From: Deltaproteobacteria bacterium
GTDB taxonomy: Bacteria > SZUA-79 > Acidulodesulfobacterales > Acidulodesulfobacteraceae
Direction of reading: 5' to 3'
Length of the DNA stretch: 64,000 bases
NCBI GenBank assembly: GCA_023489335.1
Contig: JAMDCP010000012.1
Location: 24,724-88,723 of the forward strand
A program made the position numbers and the translations under genes. Positions 35,878 to 45,038 of the stretch are shown piece after piece. Numbering within the stretch: position 1 is the stretch's first letter; each line of letters opens with the position of its first letter. The notes under the pieces are model-generated. The model did no database searches. It worked only from the letters and a program-made list of their open reading frames with translations, and had not been told where the DNA came from.

Positions 35878-36369
35878 TTATGATGGATTTACCAAAGACA
35901 CCGCGGGTTCTTTTGCCAACTCTTCTTTGCTTAATTTTATTGAATGTTTAAGCGGGATTAAAAGCACCGGGCACAGGGAATTTTTTGCAACCGAAAAAGA
36001 AATCGAACCCGATATAAATTCCTTAAAACCTATTTTCTGGTGAGTTCCTATGGCAATTAAATCCGACCCTCTTTTCCTTGAAAAGTTAAGAATTTCGGAT
36101 GCGGGGAAACCGTAAGATATAAAAATCTCATAATTTAAATAATATAAACCGGATTTTTTTAACTCATCTTCCACGGTTTTCCGTGTTTCCTCCATTTTAA
36201 GCTGAAGACCGGCCTTCCTGTTTATCACAGGAAACGGCACGTAAGGGATTACATGTAAAATGTAAAATTTTGCCGCATTTTCCCTAAAAAACGAAGCGGC
36301 TTGCGTCAATATAAAAGATGTTTCAAAATTTAAATCGATTGCGACAAGAACCTTTTTTTCTATTTCCAT
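35878..36369 (-). CDS. Universal stress protein family
   Basis: 163 residues of the UspA fold. The N-terminal VLVAIDLNFETS and the C-terminal IAIGTHQKIGFKEFISGS loop correspond to the ATP-binding G-2x-G-9x-G(S/T) motif, in a variant form (GTHQKIG lacks the usual Arg). It is 38 bases downstream of nothing on its own strand other than the divergent ferritin gene; its role in stress is inferred from family membership. Confidence 0.85.
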   Translation of the reverse strand: MEIEKKVLVAIDLNFETSFILTQAASFFRENAAKFYILHVIPYVPFPVINRKAGLQLKMEETRKTVEDELKKSGLYYLNYEIFISYGFPASEILNFSRKRGSDLIAIGTHQKIGFKEFISGSISFSVAKNSLCPVLLIPLKHSIKLSKEELAKEPAVSLVNPS

Positions 36370-36434
36370 ATTTTAATATTATCTAATTCACACAATTTTT
36401 TCAAGGATTGTAAAATATTAAAATATTAATTGGC

Positions 36435-36463
36435 TTGATTTTTAAGAAAAAATCAAATATAAT
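36435..36463 (+). promoter_or_regulatory. Predicted promoter of the ferritin gene with flanking inverted repeats
   Basis: TTGATT (36435-36440), 17-base spacer and TATAAT (36458-36463). Two palindromes overlap it: TTGATTTTT/AAAAATCAA (36435-36456) across the -35 and spacer, and GGCTTGATT (36432-36440)/AATCAAGCC (36471-36479) on either side of the promoter. A repressor binding both half-sites is a possible reading. Confidence 0.5.
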
Positions 36464-36535
36464 CTCACATAATCAAGCCGCTTGCCAAAGCGAAAGTCAA
36501 ATAATAACAATAATATTTTATACTATGGGGGATGT

Positions 36536-36787
36536 ATGTGTGAAGACTACCATGATTCAAATTTAACGAAAGAAACAATAAACCTTGAAATGGCAAGACA
36601 GTCTTTAATCGAAGAATTCCAGGCAATTAATTGGTATCAAGAAAGATTCGAACTTACCGGGGACGAGGAATTAAAAAAAATTTTAGCCCACAATAGAGAC
36701 GAAGAAAAAGAACATGCGGCAATGCTTATGGAATACATTAGGAAGCATGACCCTGTTCAGGACGACAAATTTCTTCATCACGATTAA
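36536..36787 (+). CDS. Encapsulated-ferritin (EncFtn) family protein
   Basis: 83 residues when started at the ATG at 36536, which has GGGGGA just before it; an ATG at 36482 would add 18 Asn-rich residues and was rejected. The iron-oxidising (ferroxidase) ligands match the family pattern with a constant offset: E27, E57 and H60, with the aromatic pair W33-Y34. EncFtn proteins oxidise Fe(II) inside encapsulin shells. The C-terminus (DDKFLHHD) has no recognisable encapsulin-targeting peptide and no encapsulin gene is adjacent, so it may work outside a shell or be loaded differently. Confidence 0.85.
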   Translation: MCEDYHDSNLTKETINLEMARQSLIEEFQAINWYQERFELTGDEELKKILAHNRDEEKEHAAMLMEYIRKHDPVQDDKFLHHD

Positions 36788-36794
36788 CTGCGGC

Positions 36795-37643
36795 TTAGTT
36801 AATCTCCGCCGTTCTAATGTTAATGTCCTTATCTATTTTTAACAATGTGTAATTGTCAATACACTTCCACCCCCTGTCGGAATCATAAGGCTCCGATGCA
36901 ACCACGGCTTTATCTCCGTCTATTAAATAATATAAAGAATAATATGCCAATCTTGGCTGCCTCACGGGGTCTTCCCCCTTCTTTTTAGCCTTCGCAAGCC
37001 TTAACGCATACAGGTCGTTTTTTGGATCTTTCAATAAAAAATTGATAGCGGTAAAGTCGAATCTATTAGCAAAATCGGAAATAAAATCTTTGAGTCCGTC
37101 AAAACCTATGCCATTTTTAAAATTGCCTGCAATTAAGTTTAATAGCGCCTGCGAGTCCGTCATAGATTCGTCCCCAAGGTTATAAATCGTTCCATTATGA
37201 GCCAGCACATAGCTTGAATAAGGGCTGTCAGAATTTTCCCAATCGGTAACATTATTAATCCCCTTAATTTCAAAAAAATCGGGATTCACATAGGGGTGGG
37301 CATGGATATTGTCAATCTCCCCTTTCCCGCTTGAAGCCAACCTTATATGCGATATTAAAAGATTCCCGTTAGTATAATTAAGTCTTTCGGATAACCCTGC
37401 GCTTTCGGTAATAGGATCCCCGCTTTTAAACAAAAACTCGCGCTCAGGTTCCCTATCCCCGTTGTTTTGCCGGGCATTTTTAAACGACATAATATATATG
37501 CCGAAGCCATCTTTGTGAGGGGCATCGTAAGCCTTTTTAGACTGTACCTTAAGGCTATGGAACGCTCCCCCGTTTTCTCTGTCTTCGATTATGTATTTAT
37601 AACTCATTTTATTTTTTGACATAACCCCTATCATTCTGCACAT
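36795..37643 (-). CDS. Class II glutamine amidotransferase domain protein
   Basis: 282 residues starting MCRMIGV, with Cys2 as the N-terminal nucleophile after Met removal. Other N-terminal-nucleophile motifs are HKDGFGIYI, SHIRLASSGKG (glutamine binding) and LAHNGTIYN. It resembles the YafJ-type stand-alone amidotransferases, whose acceptor is unknown. It converges with the ferritin gene (7 bases between the stops); no biosynthetic partner lies next to it. Confidence 0.88.
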   Translation of the reverse strand: MCRMIGVMSKNKMSYKYIIEDRENGGAFHSLKVQSKKAYDAPHKDGFGIYIMSFKNARQNNGDREPEREFLFKSGDPITESAGLSERLNYTNGNLLISHIRLASSGKGEIDNIHAHPYVNPDFFEIKGINNVTDWENSDSPYSSYVLAHNGTIYNLGDESMTDSQALLNLIAGNFKNGIGFDGLKDFISDFANRFDFTAINFLLKDPKNDLYALRLAKAKKKGEDPVRQPRLAYYSLYYLIDGDKAVVASEPYDSDRGWKCIDNYTLLKIDKDINIRTAEIN

Positions 37644-37766
37644 GCTATTTTCTCCTCGTTTAACCTCTTATTTTAAGGCTTTTTTATTAAATTTATTATT
37701 TTTAGTTTAATATATATTAATAAAAATAATGCTTTTCAAAAAGCTTTAATATATGTTATATTAAAT

Positions 37767-37870
37767 GCGGGTAATCCGACAATACGGCAGGAAGATCGAA
37801 AACCCCGCCAGGTTCGAGAGAAAGCAACGGTATTGATTCGGAATGTGCGTGTTTTCTCGGATTGCCCTGC
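37767..37870 (+). ncRNA. ffs: Signal recognition particle RNA (4.5S, small bacterial type)
   Basis: A ~104-base stem. The ends pair strongly (GGGTAATCCGA with TCGGATTGCCC). The apical domain IV carries the invariant Ffh-binding loop: CAGG-TTC-GAGA-GAA-AGCA, which is a GNRA tetraloop on a 3-bp helix closing the CAGG/AGCA internal loop. TATATT (37757-37762) is a candidate -10 element. The RNA binds Ffh for co-translational targeting. Gap 37644-37766 otherwise holds only AT-rich sequence; the ends are approximate. Confidence 0.88.
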
Positions 37871-37952
37871 TATTAGCTATTTAAATATTTAGCCTTTATA
37901 GCTTTATAATAATATACCATAAAAACAATAAATATAAAGCATATCATCGAAA

Positions 37953-39821
37953 TTGCAGGCAAAAACTTTTCACACTGCCCTTCTCACGGGCAACGAAGCA
38001 ATAGCCGCCGGCGCTTATAAAGCCGGCGTTCGTGTGGCAACAGGCTACCCGGGCACCCCAAGTTCCGAAATTCTTCCTTATCTTGCAAGATTTAATAATG
38101 CCATCGTCAACTGGTCGATAAACGAAAAAACGGCGCTTGAAATAGCGATTGGCGCATCTATCGGCTATAAAAGGTCTATGTTTACCACAAAACATGTCGG
38201 ACTCAATGTAGCTTCGGACCCATTTATGACCCTTGCGCTCACGGGGGTTCGCGGCGGCATCGTCATTATCACCGCCGACGACCCTGCCATGCATAGTTCC
38301 CAAAATGAACAGGACAACAGGTTTTATTCAAAATTTGCCAAAGTTCCAATGTTTGAACCATCAGATAGCAATGAATGCTTTAAATTTACCGATGAGGCTT
38401 TTGAAGTAAGCGAAAGCTTCGATACGCCGGTTATAATCAGAATGACTACAAGAATATCCCACTCAAAAAGTGTTGTCCATATCGAACCGGTTTACCTGCC
38501 GAATATGAATTTAAATTCAGAAAACAAAAATAATTCTTATCTAAAAGAAAAAATCTACATTAAAGACATAGAAAAATTTGTTATGGCCCCTGTTTATGCA
38601 AGAAAAAGGCATAAAATTGCGATCGAAAGGTTGAAAAAATTACAGGAATTTTCAAATAATTCCGGCATTAACAGGATTGAATACAACAGCCTCGATTTCG
38701 GAATAATTACAAGCGGGGTTTCATACCAATATGTTAAAGAAATTGCTCCGTTTGCTTCCGTTTTAAAACTTTCTTTTTCTTATCCCGTTCCTGATTTACT
38801 TATTAAAGAATTTGTAAAAAGGGTAAAAAGCGTCATTATAGTCGAGGAATTAGAGCCGTTCATACAAAATGAAATATCCTCTATAGGCATAAACTTAAAG
38901 GGCAAAGAGATTTTTAACAGATTTGGCGAACTTACGCCCGATATGGTAAAAGAAGGGCTTATAAATGCCGGCTTTATTAAAAAATATGATAATAAATCGT
39001 CCGGCAAATTGCTAAGCAAGGGCGGCTTAAGCGAACTCGACAATCTTTTGAAAAAATTGCCTCAAAGGCTTCCCGCTCTTTGCAGCGGATGCCCGCATAC
39101 CTCCATATTTTACGCCCTGAAAAAACTCAAAGTTCCCGTTATGGGAGACATAGGCTGTTATACCCTGGGCGCATTGCCCCCTCTAAATGCAATGGACAGC
39201 TGTATATCGATGGGACTTGCCTTTGGAGCGGCACAGGGCTTATCTTTATCAAATTCCTCGCCCAAAAAAATTGCCGGCATAATGGGAGATTCTACATTTT
39301 TTCATTCCGGTATTACTTCCTTAATAGACGCAAAATATAATAACGCCTGTTTCACGGCAATTATTTTGGATAATTCGACAACCGCAATGACAGGCGGGCA
39401 GGATCATCCAGGAACGGGTAAAAACCTGTCGCCAGGTCAAGTTATGTCCAACAAAATAGACATAAAAAGAGTGGTGGAAGGCATTGGAATAGATGAAATA
39501 TACACAATCGACCCGTATGATTATAACGCCGTTTACAAAACCTTGAAAAAGGCGCTAAGCTCAAAAAATTTAAATGTGATTATTACAAAAAGGCCGTGCA
39601 TTTTATATCCGGTCAAAATCGATTTAGGCAAAAAATTCAAAATACTTGAAGGCTGCAACGGATGCGGCCTCTGCATGCAAACAGGGTGCCCTTCTATTCT
39701 TAATTCGGGTAAATTTTTGGATAATAATAAACCGGTTCCTTTTATCGATAGCTCATGCATCGGTTGTTCTATTTGCAAAGATATATGCGTATTTAACTTT
39801 ATCGAAGAAATTAAATCTTAA
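37953..39821 (+). CDS. iorA: Indolepyruvate:ferredoxin oxidoreductase, alpha subunit
   Basis: 622 residues. Start is a TTG; a stop lies 16 bases upstream in frame and no ATG precedes the family N-terminus (LLTGNEAIAAGAY, YPGTPSSE). Thiamine-diphosphate-binding region GDIGCYTLG and GDSTFFHSG are present near 400-440. The C-terminus carries two ferredoxin-type cluster motifs (CNGCGLCMQTGC and CIGCSICKDIC). The enzyme decarboxylates aryl pyruvates, making aryl-acetyl-CoA and reduced ferredoxin. It is followed by iorB and a CoA-ligase gene. Confidence 0.93.
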   Translation: MQAKTFHTALLTGNEAIAAGAYKAGVRVATGYPGTPSSEILPYLARFNNAIVNWSINEKTALEIAIGASIGYKRSMFTTKHVGLNVASDPFMTLALTGVRGGIVIITADDPAMHSSQNEQDNRFYSKFAKVPMFEPSDSNECFKFTDEAFEVSESFDTPVIIRMTTRISHSKSVVHIEPVYLPNMNLNSENKNNSYLKEKIYIKDIEKFVMAPVYARKRHKIAIERLKKLQEFSNNSGINRIEYNSLDFGIITSGVSYQYVKEIAPFASVLKLSFSYPVPDLLIKEFVKRVKSVIIVEELEPFIQNEISSIGINLKGKEIFNRFGELTPDMVKEGLINAGFIKKYDNKSSGKLLSKGGLSELDNLLKKLPQRLPALCSGCPHTSIFYALKKLKVPVMGDIGCYTLGALPPLNAMDSCISMGLAFGAAQGLSLSNSSPKKIAGIMGDSTFFHSGITSLIDAKYNNACFTAIILDNSTTAMTGGQDHPGTGKNLSPGQVMSNKIDIKRVVEGIGIDEIYTIDPYDYNAVYKTLKKALSSKNLNVIITKRPCILYPVKIDLGKKFKILEGCNGCGLCMQTGCPSILNSGKFLDNNKPVPFIDSSCIGCSICKDICVFNFIEEIKS

Positions 39822-39839
39822 CGAACGAACCTTAAACTT

Positions 39840-40424
39840 ATGGATGCGCAAAATATATTAGTATGCGGAATCGGCGGACAGGGCGTAGTTCTTGCCGGAA
39901 AGATCATCAGTAACGCCGCTTACGGGAAAGGCTTCGATGTTAAGACTTCGGAGGTTCACGGCATGTCTCAAAGAGGCGGTTCCGTCTCAACTCATATAAG
40001 ATTTGGGGAAAAGGTATTTTCACCGCTTATACCGGGGCAGAGCGCAGATATAATTCTTTCGTTCGATATTTATGAAACTTTAAGATATGCCAGAGATTTT
40101 GCGGATAAAAAAACATTAATAATTTCGTCAAATTATGGTAAAATTCCACTGTGGGCATCCGCCCGTGAAAATGACGGGATTTCTATTGCAGAGATTACCG
40201 GGACTTTAAAAATTAATTTTGATAAACTGCTCACGGTTAATAAGAAAGAAACGGCAATGGCTTTAGGAAATGTCAGGGTTGCTAATATTATACTGCTCGG
40301 GCTTTTGTCAAAATTTACCGATATAGAAGAGGATTTTTGGCTTAAAGCTATCCAAGACAGCGTTCCCGAAAAAACTAAAGAAATAAATATTAAGGCATTT
40401 TTAATAGGCAGAAATGAAAAATAA
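39840..40424 (+). CDS. iorB: Indolepyruvate:ferredoxin oxidoreductase, beta subunit
   Basis: 194 residues, the gamma-domain partner of IorA. Signatures are CGIGGQGVVLAGKI (about 9) and TSEVHGMSQRGGSVSTHIR (about 39). It starts 18 bases after iorA and overlaps the next gene by 11 bases, showing one operon. No clear Shine-Dalgarno is seen, so translation may be coupled to iorA. Confidence 0.93.
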   Translation: MDAQNILVCGIGGQGVVLAGKIISNAAYGKGFDVKTSEVHGMSQRGGSVSTHIRFGEKVFSPLIPGQSADIILSFDIYETLRYARDFADKKTLIISSNYGKIPLWASARENDGISIAEITGTLKINFDKLLTVNKKETAMALGNVRVANIILLGLLSKFTDIEEDFWLKAIQDSVPEKTKEINIKAFLIGRNEK

Positions 40425-41754
40425 TAAAAACATTAAAGTAAATTACTTTGAAAAAAAGTATGAAACAATGGATTATGGAGAGTTAAAAACCCTCCAGGCC
40501 GCGAGGCTTAAAGAAACTCTTAAAACCGTATTTACAAAAAATGATTTTTATAAAAACAAACTAAACGAAGCAGGCATAAAGCATATAAGCGATATAGATA
40601 ATATTAAAAATATAGGCGACATTAAAAACTTGCCGTTTACGGCAAAAATAGACCTCGTAAACAATTATCCTTTCGGCATTTTTTCCCGCCCTTTAAAAGA
40701 CTTAGTCAGGATTCATGCTTCCTCCGGAACTACGGGAAAACCCATTATAGCAGGATATACAAAACGGGACATCATGGTATGGGCGCATCTTATGGCACGC
40801 GTTCTATGCGCTGCCGGACTCGGTAAAAACGATATAGGGCAGAATGCTTACGGCTACGGATTATTTACGGGCGGACTTGGCTTTCATTACGGGGCAGAAG
40901 CCCTTGGAATGACGATAATTCCAATGTCAACAGGTTTTACGGAGAGGCAGTTTACGATGATGGAAGATATTGGCGTTACAGCCCTTTTTTGCACCCCTTC
41001 CTATGCACTTTTTCTTGGAGAGGAGATAAATAAATTTATAAAGGATACCTCTAAAATCAAATTAAAAAAGGGGATATTCGGCGCAGAGCCGTGGTCGAAC
41101 GAATTCAGGCAAAATATAGAAAACTCGCTTAACATAGACGCCTACGACATTTATGGATTAAGCGAACTTTTGGGTCCGGGAGTCGCTTTTGAATGCGTAT
41201 ATAAAAACGGCCTGCATATAAACGAAGATAACTTTCTTCCCGAGATAATAAATCCAAAAACGGGCGATGTCCTTAAGGAAGGCGAACAGGGCGAATTAGT
41301 TTTAACGAGCCTGAACAGGCAGGCTATGCCCCTTATAAGATTTAGAACAAAAGACATAACGAGCCTGTATAAGGATAAATGCAAGTGCGGAAGATCTTTC
41401 GTCAGAATGCATAAAATAAAAGGAAGAACCGACGATATGATTATCTTAAAAGGGGTTAATATCTTCCCTTCCCAAATCGAATCTATAATATTCGGATACG
41501 ATTATCTTGAACCAGCCTATTTAATCGAACTTTACACCGACAACCTTCTTGACAAAATGAATGTTATCATCGAGCCGAAACAGGAGGTTTTTAATATGGG
41601 TGAAAGCAAAATGGATGAAATAACAAAAGAAATTTCACACAAAATTTACGAATTAATCGGAATCAGGTCTAAAGTAACCGCAGTTCCGCCAAAAACTCTG
41701 GAAAGAAGCCAGGGAAAATCAAAACGGATCAGGGATTTAAGAAAGAAAATATAA
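40414..41754 (+). CDS. paaK: Phenylacetate-CoA ligase family
   Basis: 446 residues of the PaaK-type adenylate-forming ligase group (short, ~430-450). AMP-binding SSGTTGKPI (about 110) and the GLSELLGPG, RTKDIT and GRTDDMIILKGVNIFP motifs are present. It activates aryl acetates with ATP and CoA. Overlap with iorB suggests the two act together on aromatic amino acid products; free arylacetate would be recovered as the CoA ester, or the ligase may conserve energy in reverse. Confidence 0.9.
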   Translation: MKNNKNIKVNYFEKKYETMDYGELKTLQAARLKETLKTVFTKNDFYKNKLNEAGIKHISDIDNIKNIGDIKNLPFTAKIDLVNNYPFGIFSRPLKDLVRIHASSGTTGKPIIAGYTKRDIMVWAHLMARVLCAAGLGKNDIGQNAYGYGLFTGGLGFHYGAEALGMTIIPMSTGFTERQFTMMEDIGVTALFCTPSYALFLGEEINKFIKDTSKIKLKKGIFGAEPWSNEFRQNIENSLNIDAYDIYGLSELLGPGVAFECVYKNGLHINEDNFLPEIINPKTGDVLKEGEQGELVLTSLNRQAMPLIRFRTKDITSLYKDKCKCGRSFVRMHKIKGRTDDMIILKGVNIFPSQIESIIFGYDYLEPAYLIELYTDNLLDKMNVIIEPKQEVFNMGESKMDEITKEISHKIYELIGIRSKVTAVPPKTLERSQGKSKRIRDLRKKI

Positions 41755-41766
41755 TATTTATATATT

Positions 41767-42528
41767 TTACACCGCTATCTTTTCTATTAATCCGCATAAT
41801 GCGTTTACATCAACAAGCGTATCCCTGCATGGCCCGTTTGGCCTTATATTGGGCAGTCCGTAAACCGGCAAAGGAAAACTATCTATAATCCCCGAACTTA
41901 AATCCCTTTCGCAAGCCACCGCTATCACGGCCTTCGGCCTTTTTTCTTCCAATACCCTTCTTGCTAATGTTCCGCCTGTTGCTACGGCAATAAAAATACC
42001 TTTTTTATCGCTTAATAACGCCAGTTCTTTTATATTACACTTTCCGCATTGAAGGCAATTATGGACATCCTCGGTAATCTTGGCTTTGCAATTATGCAAT
42101 TGCAAACAATGCGGGAGTAAAATGAGAACTCTATCCTTAAGTATTTGTTTGTTTAAAGAAAAAAGCAAAAAATTATTTATCTCTATAAAAGAACTTTGCA
42201 TCTTATCCCTGTTAATCCTGAAAATAGAGGTAATAAAAAAGGCCATGGGATACAATAATCTGATTAGAATATATCTTGCCGGATAAACCAATGCTGACTG
42301 ATTTTTATTTTTTTTAAAAGACAGGCTTATGAAAAAAATCGATAAAACAATAAAAACTATTGCCGCAAAAAACAAAAATATATAAAGAGGTAAATCGGGG
42401 CTTAATTTTTCGATTCCGCCGGATATTACCCAAAAAAGGAAAGCCGATATTATCAGCAATACAAAAATAGATGCCGATATTATTTTTAAAAAATAAGCAT
42501 GTTCTTTTTTTACAAATTTCATAAACAT
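41767..42528 (-). CDS. DUF116 membrane protein
   Basis: 253 residues. Two N-terminal membrane helices (about 12-38 and 48-70) precede a Cys-rich cytosolic domain with LLPHCLQ, NCLQCGKC, ATGGTLARR, VACERDLSSG and RPNGPC, the DUF116 signatures. The Cys pattern suggests metal or cluster binding. Function is unknown. It follows fmt by 13 bases on the same strand, a frequent arrangement for this family. Confidence 0.85.
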   Translation of the reverse strand: MFMKFVKKEHAYFLKIISASIFVLLIISAFLFWVISGGIEKLSPDLPLYIFLFFAAIVFIVLSIFFISLSFKKNKNQSALVYPARYILIRLLYPMAFFITSIFRINRDKMQSSFIEINNFLLFSLNKQILKDRVLILLPHCLQLHNCKAKITEDVHNCLQCGKCNIKELALLSDKKGIFIAVATGGTLARRVLEEKRPKAVIAVACERDLSSGIIDSFPLPVYGLPNIRPNGPCRDTLVDVNALCGLIEKIAV

Positions 42529-42541
42529 AGAAATTATTAAA

Positions 42542-43750
42542 TTATTCTAATATATCGCCGGATTTTATCCTGTACCCGTTAATGAAATCCTCATATTCCA
42601 TAAGCCTTTTGCCTTCGGGTTTAAGCCTGAGGAGGCTTAAATATACCCCTTTTTTAGCTGTTTTTATAACAAAACCGTATTTATTTGCAAGGATAACCAT
42701 GCCGGGTACCGCCGCCGGTATTAATTCAAGTGAATTTTCAATATATCCCGCAATTTCTTCAAAACCGTTTCCATTTTCCATATAATCGATGTAGCCATAA
42801 TATCCAAAATGTCCGCCATATATATCCAAATCGTTTTTTGTATTTATATTCGCATCTTTATCCGCATAATTATTTATATCTTCCGCATTCATACTATCAT
42901 TAAATTTATTATTAAATTCTTTCCCGTTTATCAAGATTTTTGCCTCAAGGAGTTTAACCATTTTACCATTAAACATAAAAAAAGCCCCGCCTAACCCTCT
43001 AAATGCCCTTATTTTTGAGTAAATTTCCAACGGTTCGCCTCGAAAAAAATCTAACCTTTGGGCGGCTAAATCGATGAGTTTTGACCCTGTCATATTGCTT
43101 ATTTTTATCAAAGACTGGGGATAGGCATACTTAAAAACATTCAATTTCACCCTGAAAATAGTTTTAATAACCTCCGCCAAAAGAACGCCGCCTGCATTTG
43201 AAAGGTTTTCATAAAGGGTTTCATAATATTCGTCTTTTCCGATTGAAACTTTATTTTGAGCTATAATAGGTCCGGTATCTATCCCGCTATCAAGAGCCAT
43301 TATGGAAACGCCGCTATATTTAACCCTTTTTAATATTGCATAATGAATAGGGCTTGGCCCTCTCAAATCTGGAAGCAGCGACGGATGAAGATTTAGTACT
43401 CCATATTTTGGAATAGCCAGTATATCACCCGGAAGAATCAATCCAAATGCCACAGCAACTATCAAGTCAAGGTCTAATGATTTTAAGAATTCTATTTCAC
43501 CTTGATTATTCTTCAGGGTCTTGGGCGTTCTGACTTTTATGCCTGCCTCATCCGCGATTGTATTTACTGGCGATTTTATGGTTTCCTTTTTTTTGCCGTC
43601 CCAAACGGGCGGTTTTGTATAAATACACTTTAAATCCAGAATATTTGTTTTAAAAAGTTCTAAAATGTTTTGCAGCGATCCCGAGGCAATCTCCGGCGTC
43701 CCCATAAAAACTACATTCAAGGGTGTGTTCAGGTTATTAGAAAAAGGCAT
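42542..43750 (-). CDS. fmt: Methionyl-tRNA formyltransferase with an insert
   Basis: 402 residues; most Fmt proteins have about 310-320. The N-terminal hydrolase domain shows VVFMGTPEIA, LNLHPSLLPDLRGPSPI and DSGIDTGPI. It formylates initiator Met-tRNA. The C-terminal domain carries an Asn/Asp/Tyr-rich insert of roughly 60-70 residues (about 275-340), probably a solvent-exposed loop. It lies between def and the DUF116 gene, in the usual def-fmt order. Confidence 0.93.
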   Translation of the reverse strand: MPFSNNLNTPLNVVFMGTPEIASGSLQNILELFKTNILDLKCIYTKPPVWDGKKKETIKSPVNTIADEAGIKVRTPKTLKNNQGEIEFLKSLDLDLIVAVAFGLILPGDILAIPKYGVLNLHPSLLPDLRGPSPIHYAILKRVKYSGVSIMALDSGIDTGPIIAQNKVSIGKDEYYETLYENLSNAGGVLLAEVIKTIFRVKLNVFKYAYPQSLIKISNMTGSKLIDLAAQRLDFFRGEPLEIYSKIRAFRGLGGAFFMFNGKMVKLLEAKILINGKEFNNKFNDSMNAEDINNYADKDANINTKNDLDIYGGHFGYYGYIDYMENGNGFEEIAGYIENSLELIPAAVPGMVILANKYGFVIKTAKKGVYLSLLRLKPEGKRLMEYEDFINGYRIKSGDILE

Positions 43751-43795
43751 AAATACCTATAAAGTTAAAACAGCGGCAAATTTCGATATTTGGGT

Positions 43796-44389
43796 TTAAG
43801 AAGTATAACTGGCATCCTTTTCCGGTTTCTTAACCCTTGATTTTTTAAGCGCGGCATTGTACAGGGAACGCTTTAACGGCGAAGCCTTGTCGATAAATAA
43901 AATCCCGTCAAGATGGTCTATCTCGTGCTGAAAGACTATCCCCAGCAAACCTTGCGCCTCTATAATAACCTCTTTGCCGGATAAGTCTAAAGCCTTAACC
44001 TTAATTTCGCTTGCCCTTTCTATATCGGCATTAAATTTAGGAATGGAAAGGCACCCCTCTTCATAGACGATATGCCCTTCTTTAGAAATTATTTCAGGAT
44101 TAATTGCCACGATAAGGCCTTTATTTGCATTAAGAATATTCCCCTCATCCAGGAAAAAATCCGGAGAAAAATTTTTATCCTTATCCGTTTTTCTGCTTAT
44201 ATCTATAACTATGATACGCTTACCCTCGCCAACCTGCGTAGCGGCAAGCCCCACGCCGTCGGCTTTGTACATCGTATATGCAAGATCTTTGATTAAGGTA
44301 ATATTTTCAGGGATTTCATTCGGGCTTAAAGGCTTTGCTTTTATTCGCAGTTTTATATCAGGGTATTCTAATATATTTAAAAACCTCAT
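43796..44389 (-). CDS. def: Peptide deformylase
   Basis: 197 residues. The three deformylase motifs are GVGLAATQ (about 46), EEGCLSIP (about 115) and QHEIDHLDG (about 157); Cys and the two His bind the metal. It removes the formyl group placed by Fmt. It is followed by fmt 45 bases downstream. A basic C-terminal tail follows the catalytic domain. Confidence 0.96.
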   Translation of the reverse strand: MRFLNILEYPDIKLRIKAKPLSPNEIPENITLIKDLAYTMYKADGVGLAATQVGEGKRIIVIDISRKTDKDKNFSPDFFLDEGNILNANKGLIVAINPEIISKEGHIVYEEGCLSIPKFNADIERASEIKVKALDLSGKEVIIEAQGLLGIVFQHEIDHLDGILFIDKASPLKRSLYNAALKKSRVKKPEKDASYTS

Positions 44390-44427
44390 ATTCGACTTAA
44401 TAAATTTCGTTAATAATTATTTTCGAA

Positions 44428-44961
44428 CTATTTTCCAATTGCGTTAAAATTAAACTTTTTTTGATAAATAATCAAGCCGTGAAGGGTTAGGGGGAGGTTA
44501 TACAAATGCTGCGTGGCGGCATTTGGTAACTCATGTTTTACCGGCTGCGGCGGAACCTTTAACGCCGCAAACCCGGCAGGAACCTTTTTCTTTTTCACCC
44601 TCAAAAGAGGACCGTGCCTTAACGGCTCTGGAATATCCTTTTGAGGCGTTATTTTAAACATGCCTGTTATTTTTTTCGAGTAGAACCAGATACCCCTGTG
44701 CCAAAAATAATAAAACTTATTGTAATAATAATAAACCTTCTGATTTTTTTTATTGATATAAGCCGCCATATTACTTGATATATTAAGTATTATAAATTTA
44801 TTATTTTCGGAATAATATTTTTCTCCATTTTTTTTAACATTAAAGTTATCGGTTCCCTGGGAATAAGCATAGCTTGACAATCCGAGAACAATGCCCCCGA
44901 CTAATAAAATAGCAATTAAAATTATTTTGCTTTTTTTAATTTCTTTAAATTTATCAAGCAT
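44428..44961 (-). CDS. Exported hypothetical protein with Tyr/Trp-rich core
   Basis: 177 residues with a signal peptide or signal anchor (about 11-34). The middle contains an unusual aromatic block (VYYYYNKFYYFWHRGIWFYS) with a WHRGIWF-type motif seen in small exported proteins, followed by a Lys/Pro-rich tail. I do not recognise a family. It has a good ribosome-binding site (GGAGGTT) and lies 38 bases upstream of def, on the same strand. Confidence 0.6.
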   Translation of the reverse strand: MLDKFKEIKKSKIILIAILLVGGIVLGLSSYAYSQGTDNFNVKKNGEKYYSENNKFIILNISSNMAAYINKKNQKVYYYYNKFYYFWHRGIWFYSKKITGMFKITPQKDIPEPLRHGPLLRVKKKKVPAGFAALKVPPQPVKHELPNAATQHLYNLPLTLHGLIIYQKKFNFNAIGK

Positions 44962-45038
44962 ATAACCTCCAGAGATTTTTTAAATATACCACTATAATTA
45001 CTAAAAATCAATTTTTATTTTGGGTTGGCATTTTGATA

